In this document: positions 1 through 8,209 of the stretch, piece by piece
Position numbering within the stretch: the first letter of the stretch is position 1
How the letters are laid out: each line of letters opens with the position of its first letter
Source of the DNA: Flammeovirgaceae bacterium UBA4659
GTDB taxonomy: Bacteria > Bacteroidota > Bacteroidia > Cytophagales > Cyclobacteriaceae
Length of the DNA stretch: 14,911 bases
Direction: 5' to 3'
Assembly: GCA_002405445.1 (NCBI GenBank)
Contig: DHLV01000184.1
Location: 1,061 to 15,971, forward strand
Made by a program: the position numbers and the translations under genes
Notes under the pieces: generated by a model
What the model was told of the DNA's origin: nothing
The model's database searches: none
Seen by the model: the letters and a program-made list of their open reading frames with translations, nothing else

Positions 1-852
1 AAAATACTGATTCAAATAACTGCCCAATTTTGGCGCTTGTTTGCTTAAGTGCTGTATTTCAAAAAGTGATTCTGCGTTGTTTTGTGTAGAGTCCAAAAAA
101 TTGTTTTTGTATACGTCCTGCAGTCGGTATATTCCAAGGTTTTCAATCAGGCCGATGGTGGACAAAACTTCAGTCCACTTTTGTTGGAATAACTGGGCCT
201 TAGCCAACAAACCCCATGCGGCACCTTTTGTAACCCTTCCCACATCCTGCCCCGTGTAACTCGTTGCCAACACTGCTGCTGCGTCTTTCAAATCCTTTTC
301 AATCTGTTCGTAAATGGAAGCTGCACTGGATTTAGGTTTGTTGACTTCCGTATCGTTGATGGGGGGGTTCGTTTTGAGCGGGATGTCTCCGAATATGTTA
401 ACCAGGTTAAAATAGAAGTAAGCTCTTAAGAATTTTGCTTCTCCAAGAATGCGATCTTTCAGATCTTTGTTCATGTTGATACCATCACCATAGTAGAGCA
501 GGTAATTGGCACGTGCAATGCCCTCATAGTATTGCTTCCAAATTCGATCGAGTACTCCGTTACTGCGGTTGTAATTGAATTCATCAATGAACTGAATATC
601 AATTTGGTCACCTGCCCCACCGCCTTTGATGGCATCATCTGAAGCCACATCGCCAAACACCCAAAGTTTGTTATCCGTAGAAACAAAAGATGTAGCATTA
701 TAAACACCAGCCAATGCCAGTTGTGCATGTGCTTCGGTTTTGTAAAAAGTGGCACTGGAGTAACTTCCCTCAAGATTTTCCTCCAGAAAATCAGAACAGC
801 TGCTTGCCATGATGAACAAGATGCCAAACGAAGTATAAATAGCGTGTTTCAT
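1..852 (-). CDS. SusD/RagB-family glycan-binding outer-membrane lipoprotein (partial, C-terminus beyond window)
   Basis: The reading frame is open from ATG at 852-850 to the window edge, giving 284 residues without a stop; SusD proteins are usually 480-600 residues, so about half is missing. The N-terminus is a lipoprotein signal: a hydrophobic stretch, then MASSC with the lipidated Cys at 19, followed by SDFLEE, whose acidic residues resemble Bacteroidota surface-export signals. Family hallmarks are SSATFYKTEAHAQLALAGVY near residues 34-53, SDDAIKGG near 71-78, and the TPR-like LGEAKFLRAYFYFNLVNIFG near 136-155. By family knowledge SusD caps the SusC pore at the cell surface and helps capture glycans. 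The gene follows susC by 10 bases and has no clear Shine-Dalgarno site, as is normal in this phylum. The family call is firm; the ligand cannot be read from the sequence. Confidence 0.95.
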   Translation of the reverse strand, partial: MKHAIYTSFGILFIMASSCSDFLEENLEGSYSSATFYKTEAHAQLALAGVYNATSFVSTDNKLWVFGDVASDDAIKGGGAGDQIDIQFIDEFNYNRSNGVLDRIWKQYYEGIARANYLLYYGDGINMNKDLKDRILGEAKFLRAYFYFNLVNIFGDIPLKTNPPINDTEVNKPKSSAASIYEQIEKDLKDAAAVLATSYTGQDVGRVTKGAAWGLLAKAQLFQQKWTEVLSTIGLIENLGIYRLQDVYKNNFLDSTQNNAESLFEIQHLSKQAPKLGSYLNQYF

Positions 853-862
853 GCGCTGGTTA

Positions 863-3800
863 TTAGAAGGTGAAGTTGAGCCCTATGTTAATTGTCCTGG
901 GGGATGGGTACGTACCCCAGTCCATTCCCAAAGCCGTATCGCCTTGGCCCAAAGCATTATTACTGACAGTCATCTCAGGGTCTAGCCCTGAATAATTGGT
1001 AAACGTTAACAGGTTGGTTGCCGAGAAATAAACCCTCAATGCATTTAACCGTGCCCGCTTCAAAAGGCTTTCGCCAAATGAATATCCGATCTGAAGGTTC
1101 TTCAAACGGGTGTACGACCCGTCTTCCAAAAACCTGGATGAATAAATCAACGCATTGTTTCCGGAGGCATCCCACGATGCGCGAGGCTGAGTGTTAGAGG
1201 TTTCTGCACCTCTCCAGCGTTCATCGTAGTACCTTTTGGTAAGATTGAATGGCCTGTAAAAGCCCTCTATATCGCGATTAACAACCGAAAAAATCTGATG
1301 GCCATACGCACCCTGTAAGAACAACGAAAAATCCCAATTTTTATAGTTGAGCGCAAGATTCAACCCTGCCGTTACACTTGGTATGGGGCTGCCTAAATGT
1401 GTGCGGTCTGCAGCGGTAATAAATCCGTCACCATTCTGATCTTTATATTTTACATCACCTGGTTTAACATTGGCACCCTGATAGGCATGCACAAATACCT
1501 CTGTGGCATTTTGAAAAATACCTTCCATTTCATACAGATAAAACGAGCCTATCGGATGTCCTGTCTCTGTCAGTGTCACGAAATCTGCACCATACGTACC
1601 ACCGGGTATTGGCGCATTAACATTCACAACCTTATTTGATATTGTGGCTGCATTCGCATTGATCGAATACCTCAAGTCTCCGATCTTATCGTTGTAATTG
1701 ATCAGAAGCTCAATACCGTTGTTGTTGATTGTCCCATTGTTAGTCCATACAAAATGGTTGTTACCTCCGCCATCTGCACCGCTTGATGAGGCGATCGGCT
1801 GTTTGACCAAAAGGTCTTCTGTGGTTTTGTTGAAATAGTCAATCGAAGCTGATAACCTGCCCGACCATAGTTCGATATCTGCCCCCACATTGAACTGATT
1901 GTTACTCTCCCATCTCACCTTGCTGTTACCAAGGCTGGTGACCACAGCCCCTGTTGATCGTAGATTTCCCAGCGGATAATTAAAACCGGTACTGATCATG
2001 TCAGTGTAGGGATAGTCACCTATTTCCTGGTTACCGATCATTCCAAATCCTGCACGTACCAAAAGACGGTCGATCGTGTTATTCTTTTCCATAAATTCCT
2101 CTTTGTCAATTCTCCATCCGATTGAGGCAGCATAGAAATTACCCCAGCGATTATCTCTTCCAAAACGCGAAGAGCCGTCTCGTCTCAGTGTGGCCGAGAG
2201 CAAATACTTTTCCTGATGGTCAAAGTTGACCTTTCCAAAGAATGACAGCAGCGAATTACCAGACTGGTTCTCATCATTTACGCGCTGGCCTAAGCCATTG
2301 CCCAAGAAAACCAATGCGCTTGTCTGATCGGGGAAATTTTGCTCTGAAGCGAAAAAGTCATATCGGCTTGCCTTGATTGCCTCTGTACCCAGCAGAACAG
2401 CAATGTTGTTACCGTTTTTTTGTGCTGAGTAGTTGATGAAGTTGCTGAAAGTGACAGTAGAACCTACCCTGTCTGTAACCGAAAGTACATTCGGGTTATT
2501 GATGCGGCTGAGTGTTCCCCAGTTGCGGTCGAACCTTCTTTGGTTAGAAGTTGTGTAGTCAACACCGAGATTAGAAGTGAACTTCAGATTTTTGAGAGGC
2601 GAAATTTCGATGAAGTACTTTCCGAACAAACGATTGCTGATCAGCTTATTGTTGTTATAGAACAGCATGCCCACTGGGCTATAGCCATCGCCAAAGAGAT
2701 TTGTGTACAAATTATCATCGTTATAGTTATCACTGGGCTTGTCGGTAAAATCACCCTTTGCTGTGTAAATGGGGATTGCCGGTGTGCGGAAAAAAGCATA
2801 GCGAATCACACTGCCTCCGTTGCCACCGGCACCATCTCCGGAGCTGCCAATAATATTTGTTACTGCTCTGGACACATTAAGGTTTATGCCTGTGCGAAGC
2901 CATGGCTTCAACTCAGAATCGAAATTGAGTCTTGTGCTGATTCGGTTGTAGTCACTGCTCTTGATAATTCCCTGCTGATCAAAATAGTTACCTGAAATAA
3001 AATATCGTGTTTTGTCTTTACCTCCGGACATGGACACGCTGTGTAGTTGAATAACGCCTTCTCTGAAAATGGCGTCCAAATAATTCACATCAGGTAGTTT
3101 GGATTTGATATCATCAGTAATGAGCGGTCGGAGCAAAATCGGGTCTTTTCCCACGTTGTCAGTTCTGGCAGCTTCATTGTACAATTCAACGTATTGCTCT
3201 GTGTTGGTCATTTCGATCATTCGGCTGGGCGCTTGCACTCCCAGCTGCGTATTGAATTCAATTTTCGGTGCCTGGCTCGCTCCTGTTTTTGTAGTCACGA
3301 TGATCACACCGTTGGCAGCTCTTGATCCATACACGGCTGTTGCGCCTGCGTCTTTTAATACAGTGATGCTTTCAATGTCGGTTGGTGCGATGGCGTTAAT
3401 GTCAGGAGTAGGAACACCATCAACGACATAAAGGGGATTGTTACCGCTATTGATTGAACCGGCTCCCCGCACGCGCACCGCAACACCCTCTCCGGGCGCC
3501 CCGGTATTTTGAGTGACTACCACTCCGGGGGCACGGCCTTGCAAAGCTTGATCAATGTTTGGCAATGGCAATTTGGCTATGGCATCTGCACTTACAGTTG
3601 CCACCGCGCCTGTCAGGTTTCTCTTTTCCTGCGTCATATAGCCCGTCACAACCACATCGGCCAATATTTGCGCATCTTCCTGCAGAAATATGTTGAAAAC
3701 CGATTGCTGCCCAACTGCAATTTCTTGGGTGGCAAATCCAACCAGAGAAATGATTAGCGTTGGATTGGAAATACCTTGCGGAATTTGCAATGCAAAAGCG

Positions 3801-4057
3801 CCATTGATGTCAGTGGCCGTGCCCACGCCAGTTCCTTTCAGGTACACGCTGGCGCCCGGCAAGGCTTCGCCTGAAACAGCCTTCACCGAGCCGCTCAGCG
3901 CTGTTTGTGCCTGCACTGTGGTGCACAACCCCAGTAAGCATACAATCAATGAAGCGTTGGCCATTTGCATCATCTTTGTGGTGCTGCTACGAAGTATAGA
4001 AACGAGGCGCGCGCTCAACATTTGATTGGGTCTACGTTTTACTAATGGAAGTTTCAT
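863..4057 (-). CDS. SusC/RagA-family TonB-linked outer-membrane transporter
   Basis: A complete 1064-residue protein, normal for SusC. Order: basic N-terminal extension (1-28), hydrophobic signal sequence (29-50, ending TTVQA before QTALSG), carboxypeptidase-regulatory-like beta domain (about 53-138, with GEALPGASVYLKGTGVGTAT), then the SusC signature DVVVTGYMTQEKRNLTGAVA at about 134-153 and the plug domain, including LQGRAPGVVV (172-181), LYVVDGVP (209-216) and GSRAANGVIIVTTKTG (244-259). The remainder is a beta-barrel ending in an aromatic residue (GLNFTF). Its role is TonB-powered uptake of oligosaccharides across the outer membrane together with SusD. The start at 4057 overlaps the stop of the upstream lipoprotein gene (ATGA), which supports it; in-frame Met13 and Met29/30 are alternatives that would give a more ordinary signal peptide. 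The substrate is inferred only from the GH130 gene in the same operon. Confidence 0.96.
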   Translation of the reverse strand: MKLPLVKRRPNQMLSARLVSILRSSTTKMMQMANASLIVCLLGLCTTVQAQTALSGSVKAVSGEALPGASVYLKGTGVGTATDINGAFALQIPQGISNPTLIISLVGFATQEIAVGQQSVFNIFLQEDAQILADVVVTGYMTQEKRNLTGAVATVSADAIAKLPLPNIDQALQGRAPGVVVTQNTGAPGEGVAVRVRGAGSINSGNNPLYVVDGVPTPDINAIAPTDIESITVLKDAGATAVYGSRAANGVIIVTTKTGASQAPKIEFNTQLGVQAPSRMIEMTNTEQYVELYNEAARTDNVGKDPILLRPLITDDIKSKLPDVNYLDAIFREGVIQLHSVSMSGGKDKTRYFISGNYFDQQGIIKSSDYNRISTRLNFDSELKPWLRTGINLNVSRAVTNIIGSSGDGAGGNGGSVIRYAFFRTPAIPIYTAKGDFTDKPSDNYNDDNLYTNLFGDGYSPVGMLFYNNNKLISNRLFGKYFIEISPLKNLKFTSNLGVDYTTSNQRRFDRNWGTLSRINNPNVLSVTDRVGSTVTFSNFINYSAQKNGNNIAVLLGTEAIKASRYDFFASEQNFPDQTSALVFLGNGLGQRVNDENQSGNSLLSFFGKVNFDHQEKYLLSATLRRDGSSRFGRDNRWGNFYAASIGWRIDKEEFMEKNNTIDRLLVRAGFGMIGNQEIGDYPYTDMISTGFNYPLGNLRSTGAVVTSLGNSKVRWESNNQFNVGADIELWSGRLSASIDYFNKTTEDLLVKQPIASSSGADGGGNNHFVWTNNGTINNNGIELLINYNDKIGDLRYSINANAATISNKVVNVNAPIPGGTYGADFVTLTETGHPIGSFYLYEMEGIFQNATEVFVHAYQGANVKPGDVKYKDQNGDGFITAADRTHLGSPIPSVTAGLNLALNYKNWDFSLFLQGAYGHQIFSVVNRDIEGFYRPFNLTKRYYDERWRGAETSNTQPRASWDASGNNALIYSSRFLEDGSYTRLKNLQIGYSFGESLLKRARLNALRVYFSATNLLTFTNYSGLDPEMTVSNNALGQGDTALGMDWGTYPSPRTINIGLNFTF

Positions 4058-5787
4058 ACGCTCTTTTTTCGGTAATTGTAGACTACAATCTTGTTTTCGG
4101 AAACCAGGTTTCCGTCCTCATCTACTTTGAGGGATGAACCGGCCGGCAGTACCACCAGTAGGAGAGCTGACTTTCTTTCGATGTTGAAAAAAACTTCATC
4201 AGATACGTTCTTGCCGATATACCTGAAATTCAGCGCATCATATATGTCTACTTTTGAATCCTGGGTGTTGCCAAAGCAAACCGATCGAGGTGTATCATGC
4301 GGGTTGTAATACAAGTAGGTTGGGAACGATTTACGTTGGTAGAAATCCGTTGCAGTGCAGTTGAGGCGCAGAATCCCGTCTACGTTGGTTTTTTCTACAA
4401 TTGCACCAAAAATGCCAACTTGAGCAGAGCTGTATAAACTGAACATGGAAGTTTCAGGCTGTCCTTTCACCCATTGAGGGCCATCTCCAAGCGCCACCGG
4501 ACTAACGTTATTGAGTGATGCCTTTTTATAGACGTGATCCAATTTGCGCAAACCTTCATATGCGATTACATTTTTCGTGATGTCTTTGCGGTGCGGTAAC
4601 CATTGATGTTCGTCATCTATTTCGTAGGGATAAAACAACCGTGCTGCGTTGGTAACGTTGAGCATCCATTTGCCAATGGCTTCAGCATATCGGCTATCGT
4701 ACCTTACCATTGGCACCAGTGGCCAAGCCATATCAAAAGAATTCATCAAAAACGCGTAGCCTCCGCCATCGGTGATGCTTCCCTGCAAACCGTGTACGTC
4801 AAAATTTCCCCATCGTTCTGCAATTACTCCCCATCCTGTTCGCCCATCGGCAGCCTTACAACCTTCAAAAGTCCAATCAAGAATTTGGTGAAGATCATAG
4901 TGTGTACCATGTTCGGCATTCAACCGGGCTGCCACCAGTGCACCAAAAGGCATCAATACTTCGTAGAACCGACTCTCTTTTTGGTTCACAAATGCATTCA
5001 TCGCTGATTTGGCACCTTTCAGGTAACGGGGGTCTTTGTATTTCTCGTAGGCACTGAGCAATACATACGCATGGCCTGCTGATGCATCCTGTTGAAAGGG
5101 GATGTTATTTCGCATCCCTTTCATTTGTGCATAGTCAAAATAAGAGTAGTCGTAGTTTCCGTTTAGAATTGAATCTGCCTTATAAAATTTCTCTGCAATT
5201 ATTCGCTGCAGGCTGTCGGCATTTGCCACAGTGGGGTACAAATCGCAGATGCTGTAAAAAAGCACATTAGGAAAAACATCGTACCACCAATCTCTGCCAT
5301 AGCCTCCGCCCAGCTGGGCAATGGCCGGATGGGTGTTGTTCATCATGATGTTCCATCCGTTGGATGAGTTGAAATAGTTCTGAATCATCTTCACGTAGTT
5401 CAAGCCGTTTTGGTTGGTCTTATCAATGCCCACCAATCCGGCACCTAACAATGAACCCATTGAACAAATGGCCTCATGAAATTCTGTGCTTCCTGAAGAC
5501 CCTTGTCGCACATCGCCAATGACGGTATTCATACCAAAAGTTGCCTGTTTGAAATTTCGCTGTGCGCTGTCTATCCAAATGAACGGCATGTATTCACCGC
5601 TGAGAGTGCGATCAAAAACATAGTGATCAAAATTGAGTGCCTTCTCGCGCCAGTCGGTCATCTTGTAGGGCTGTGGCCAATCAGGCATTTGGTTGATCCG
5701 GTTGATCTTTACCTGTTGAATGCGTTCATTTTTGTGAGCACACGCAACCACCGTGAGGAGGGAAATGATGGTGATCAGCTGTTTCAT
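4054..5787 (-). CDS. Putative lipoprotein of unrecognised family in a SusCD/GH130 operon; possible alpha/alpha-barrel carbohydrate-active enzyme
   Basis: A 577-residue protein that I cannot place in a named family. The N-terminus is a lipoprotein signal: MKQ, a hydrophobic stretch, then LTVVAC with lipidated Cys16, so it should be anchored to a membrane in the periplasm or at the surface. The middle (about 40-410) looks mostly helical and contains Trp-, Gly- and acid-rich segments: GGGYGRDWWYDVFPN (160-174), QQDASAGHAYVLLSAYEKYK (232-251), HGLQGSITDGGGYAFLMNSF (332-351) and DDEHQWLPHRKD (391-402). The last 100 or so residues look beta-rich (TYLYYNPHD at 490-498, VDIYDALNFRYIGKNV at 513-528, SALLLVVLPAG at 540-550). 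A helical toroid followed by a beta-sandwich is common among alpha/alpha-barrel glycoside hydrolases and polysaccharide lyases, which suggests but does not prove enzymatic activity. The gene overlaps the MFS gene upstream and susC downstream by 4 bases each. A purely substrate-binding role is also possible. Confidence 0.85.
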   Translation of the reverse strand: MKQLITIISLLTVVACAHKNERIQQVKINRINQMPDWPQPYKMTDWREKALNFDHYVFDRTLSGEYMPFIWIDSAQRNFKQATFGMNTVIGDVRQGSSGSTEFHEAICSMGSLLGAGLVGIDKTNQNGLNYVKMIQNYFNSSNGWNIMMNNTHPAIAQLGGGYGRDWWYDVFPNVLFYSICDLYPTVANADSLQRIIAEKFYKADSILNGNYDYSYFDYAQMKGMRNNIPFQQDASAGHAYVLLSAYEKYKDPRYLKGAKSAMNAFVNQKESRFYEVLMPFGALVAARLNAEHGTHYDLHQILDWTFEGCKAADGRTGWGVIAERWGNFDVHGLQGSITDGGGYAFLMNSFDMAWPLVPMVRYDSRYAEAIGKWMLNVTNAARLFYPYEIDDEHQWLPHRKDITKNVIAYEGLRKLDHVYKKASLNNVSPVALGDGPQWVKGQPETSMFSLYSSAQVGIFGAIVEKTNVDGILRLNCTATDFYQRKSFPTYLYYNPHDTPRSVCFGNTQDSKVDIYDALNFRYIGKNVSDEVFFNIERKSALLLVVLPAGSSLKVDEDGNLVSENKIVVYNYRKKSV

Positions 5788-7052
5788 TGCTTTTCCATTT
5801 CATTAAGGTTTGAAATGACCTGCTTGGCGACAGGTATTGATGCAACCTGGAGCAAACCAATGATGATCAAAGCATACTTGAGAGCAAATTCCTCTGAAAC
5901 ATCATGGGCCAGCACAATAAAAAGCACCAGTCCAATAAAACGTCCTGCGTACAATCCAAACTCGTGGTTGAATATGTACGTAAACTCATTGCGTTTTTCA
6001 ATTTTCGAAACAATATCTATCACACGCATTTGCGTTGGGAAGTAACCAATATCATGAAAGGGGGCAAACAGTACTTTGCACAAAACGAAAATAATTACAC
6101 CAGCTGCCGAATACATGATTCCGTTGGCGAGTGTGCCCACTAAAAATATGGCGATGCCAATCATAAAGATGTAAATGCGCTGGCTGGGTTTTGTGGTGCG
6201 ACCCATCAGATATAATAAAATGGCGGTGGCAATTCCGCTGATGCCCTGTACAAATCCCAAAGAACCTTCATTGCCCACCAAGCGCATGATCAATATAGCG
6301 GGTGCTGTTACCAGATAGCCTTGGGCTAATCCCTTCAACCCGGCCAACACCAACATCTTTTTCCAAAGTGAGTGAAACTTAAAATAAAGAAAACCTTTGA
6401 GCTCCGGCTTCTTATACTGTTCGCGATGAATCACAATGCTCGAAAGGATGGTGAGAATAAACACGCCAACTGTCACCATTTTGTAAGCCGTGTTGATGTT
6501 GCCCGCAAACCAACCGTTGCTTTCGGTCTTCGCAAAAAAAGCACCCACTGCCAATGGAACTACAATTCCGGTGATGGTATAGAAAAAGGTTTCCAAACCA
6601 TAGTAATAGTTTCGCGTTGAATCGTTCGTTGTATTGAGCGCAAGAAAATCACGATTGGCCCAAAAAAATCCGAAAGAACAACCCATCAATACGCCAGCAA
6701 TGCCCACGCCACTCAACGTAAGGCTTTCTAGGTTCATCATCATTAACATCGAGAGGCCGCTCAGTAACATTCCAAAACTGTATAACCGCGAAATATTGAC
6801 ATGGTTCAACAAAAACCCATTGATCAAAAACGTAATGGGTATACCCGTGTAAACTGCCAATTGATAGCGTGCAACCGTAGCCGGATCGTTTGAACTTCGC
6901 ATGATATACGCACCGACAAAAATTTCAATCACCGGCAACACAAATGCGTAAATCATATTGGTAATCAGCAAAATGCGCGTAGGCCTTGGCAAGGCCAGAA
7001 AAACATCAAGCTCGCGGGTTGGTTTTTTCAGAAGCACGGCCACAGCGTTCAT
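5784..7052 (-). CDS. Major facilitator superfamily transporter, probable inner-membrane saccharide carrier
   Basis: A 422-residue polytopic membrane protein with about twelve hydrophobic segments (roughly 27-50, 65-82, 88-106, 112-131, 153-173, 191-208, 233-256, 262-284, 292-312, 314-331, 367-383 and 391-409), as expected for MFS. The loop after segment four carries FFWANRDFLALNTT (129-142), similar to MFS carriers resembling the YqgE type as I remember them. The N-terminal 26 residues are cytoplasmic and charged. The start ATG overlaps the GH130 stop by 4 bases and its own stop overlaps the lipoprotein start in the same way, so it is co-translated with both. In polysaccharide utilization loci, MFS carriers move the periplasmic breakdown product into the cytosol; here the matching cytosolic enzyme is GH130, so a small mannoside is the inferred cargo. 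Export or another substrate cannot be excluded. Confidence 0.9.
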   Translation of the reverse strand: MNAVAVLLKKPTRELDVFLALPRPTRILLITNMIYAFVLPVIEIFVGAYIMRSSNDPATVARYQLAVYTGIPITFLINGFLLNHVNISRLYSFGMLLSGLSMLMMMNLESLTLSGVGIAGVLMGCSFGFFWANRDFLALNTTNDSTRNYYYGLETFFYTITGIVVPLAVGAFFAKTESNGWFAGNINTAYKMVTVGVFILTILSSIVIHREQYKKPELKGFLYFKFHSLWKKMLVLAGLKGLAQGYLVTAPAILIMRLVGNEGSLGFVQGISGIATAILLYLMGRTTKPSQRIYIFMIGIAIFLVGTLANGIMYSAAGVIIFVLCKVLFAPFHDIGYFPTQMRVIDIVSKIEKRNEFTYIFNHEFGLYAGRFIGLVLFIVLAHDVSEEFALKYALIIIGLLQVASIPVAKQVISNLNEMEKQ

Positions 7053-8116
7053 ACCTGTTTCTTGAGTGATTGAAGAATTTCAGCAATTGAAAACCGTGCA
7101 GCACAAATTACGCTGTCACTGGCTCCGTAATAGACGTTGAGAACATCGCCATTTACCACATGCCCGTTGGTGAACACAACCTGCCCAAAAAAGCCTGTCA
7201 TTTCATAATCAGCAATGGGCTCCATAATGGGCTCATCGCTTCGGGCAATTACTTTTGACGGGTTTTGTAAATCAAGAAGCAAAGCACCGAGGCAATAGCG
7301 ATGCTCATGGTTGGCACCGTGATAGATTTCTAACCATCCGTTTTGCGTTTTGATTGGCGCGGCACCCGCACCGATTCGCGCACTATCCCACTTGCCTGCG
7401 CGCGTTGTGGTGATGCACCGATGATTACCCCAATGCAGTAGGTCGGGCGACTCGGCCAGCCAAATGTAATTTCCGCCAAGTTGCGGGCTGCTTGGCCGGT
7501 GCAACGCATAATACTTACCATCGATTTTCTCTTCAAAAATGGCGCAGTCTTTATTGTGTGGAGGGAATATCATCCCTTTCCGGTCAAACGTGATCCAATC
7601 TCTGGTCTGAATAAGACCCACGCCAACACCATATTGCGATACCATCGTGTATGTGAGGTGGTAGGCGCCCTCCAGGTAGGTTACGCGGCAATCTTCTATT
7701 CCAAAACTCTCCAACGTGTTGCAGCCAAAAATAGAATTGGAATTAGCGGGTTCATGAAAATTGATTCCATCTTCACTGCACACTAACCTAAAATGTGAGA
7801 GAGTGGTAAGGTAGTCTTTCCCGTTATAGTTGATTACCCTCGGATCGGAATAGTCAAGGTTCGGGTCATTCTTATCAAACCGCAGAATTTCTATCTTCCC
7901 TTCTTTGTTGTAGATCGGCAATGAAATATGGCCTTCAGATTGAACAGGCCTCTCTGCCACACGCAAAAGCATCCATGTTTTGCCGTTGAATTTAAAAACT
8001 CCCGGATTTAAAAGGCACTCAACCACCATTCCATCGCTGCTTTTGACATCATCGGGCTTGAGCAGTGGGTTTGCCTGAAATCTTTCGGCTAAATCGGTTG
8101 CTAAACTTAAGAGCAT
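7049..8116 (-). CDS. Glycoside hydrolase family 130 protein (beta-mannoside phosphorylase or beta-mannosidase)
   Basis: A 355-residue protein, normal for GH130, with no signal peptide and therefore cytoplasmic. The five-bladed propeller pattern is visible: CLLNPGVFKFNGKTWMLLRV (34-53), SFGIEDCRVTYLEGAYHLTY (137-156), MIFPPHNKDCAIF (182-194), YYALHRPSSPQLGGNYIWLA (202-221), WLEIYHGAN (261-269) and FFGQVVFTNG (309-318) followed by VYYGASD (328-334). Asp142 of the EDCR motif lines up with the general-acid Asp of GH130 enzymes, where EDPR is the usual form. Characterised members split mannosyl-glucose, mannobiose, mannosyl-GlcNAc or beta-1,2-mannosides using phosphate, while a subset lacking phosphate-binding residues are inverting hydrolases. 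Basic residues such as Arg52, His206 and Arg207 are present, but I cannot decide between the two modes by eye. It is the first gene of the operon and overlaps the MFS gene by 4 bases. Bases upstream of the ATG include a weak purine-rich AAAGAG. Confidence 0.93.
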   Translation of the reverse strand: MLLSLATDLAERFQANPLLKPDDVKSSDGMVVECLLNPGVFKFNGKTWMLLRVAERPVQSEGHISLPIYNKEGKIEILRFDKNDPNLDYSDPRVINYNGKDYLTTLSHFRLVCSEDGINFHEPANSNSIFGCNTLESFGIEDCRVTYLEGAYHLTYTMVSQYGVGVGLIQTRDWITFDRKGMIFPPHNKDCAIFEEKIDGKYYALHRPSSPQLGGNYIWLAESPDLLHWGNHRCITTTRAGKWDSARIGAGAAPIKTQNGWLEIYHGANHEHRYCLGALLLDLQNPSKVIARSDEPIMEPIADYEMTGFFGQVVFTNGHVVNGDVLNVYYGASDSVICAARFSIAEILQSLKKQV

Positions 8117-8180
8117 CTACTTGACTCTTTATTTTTCAATCGGTTGCGGCTGCAATTTTCTTGAAAATCACCCCCCGAAA

Positions 8181-8209
8181 TGTCCAATATTGTCTATTTG
8201 TTGTTCTAT
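8181..8209. repeat. Three short helically phased direct repeats, candidate operator
   Basis: TGTCCAAT (8181-8188), TGTCTATT (8191-8198) and TGTTCTAT (8202-8209) are imperfect copies that start 10 and 11 bases apart, about one helical turn, so they would lie on the same DNA face. The inverted sequence TGGACAT at 8244-8250 mirrors ATGTCCA at 8180-8186. This could be a binding site for the AraC-type domain of the neighbouring HTCS. The repeats are short and could be chance in AT-rich DNA. Confidence 0.3.

Noticed and set aside
361..367. Run of seven G on the plus strand (C7 in the susD coding strand), a possible phase-variation tract.
   Set aside because: The frame is intact through it, the run encodes ordinary Pro residues, and seven bases is short for a known slippage switch.
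2540..2995. Long open frame of 151 codons on the plus strand inside susC.
   Set aside because: It lies opposite a strongly conserved SusC coding sequence, and its translation has no recognisable domain; it is an antisense shadow.
5503..6045. Open frame of 180 codons on the plus strand across the lipoprotein/MFS junction.
   Set aside because: It is antisense to two well-supported overlapping genes, with no family resemblance and no start signal.
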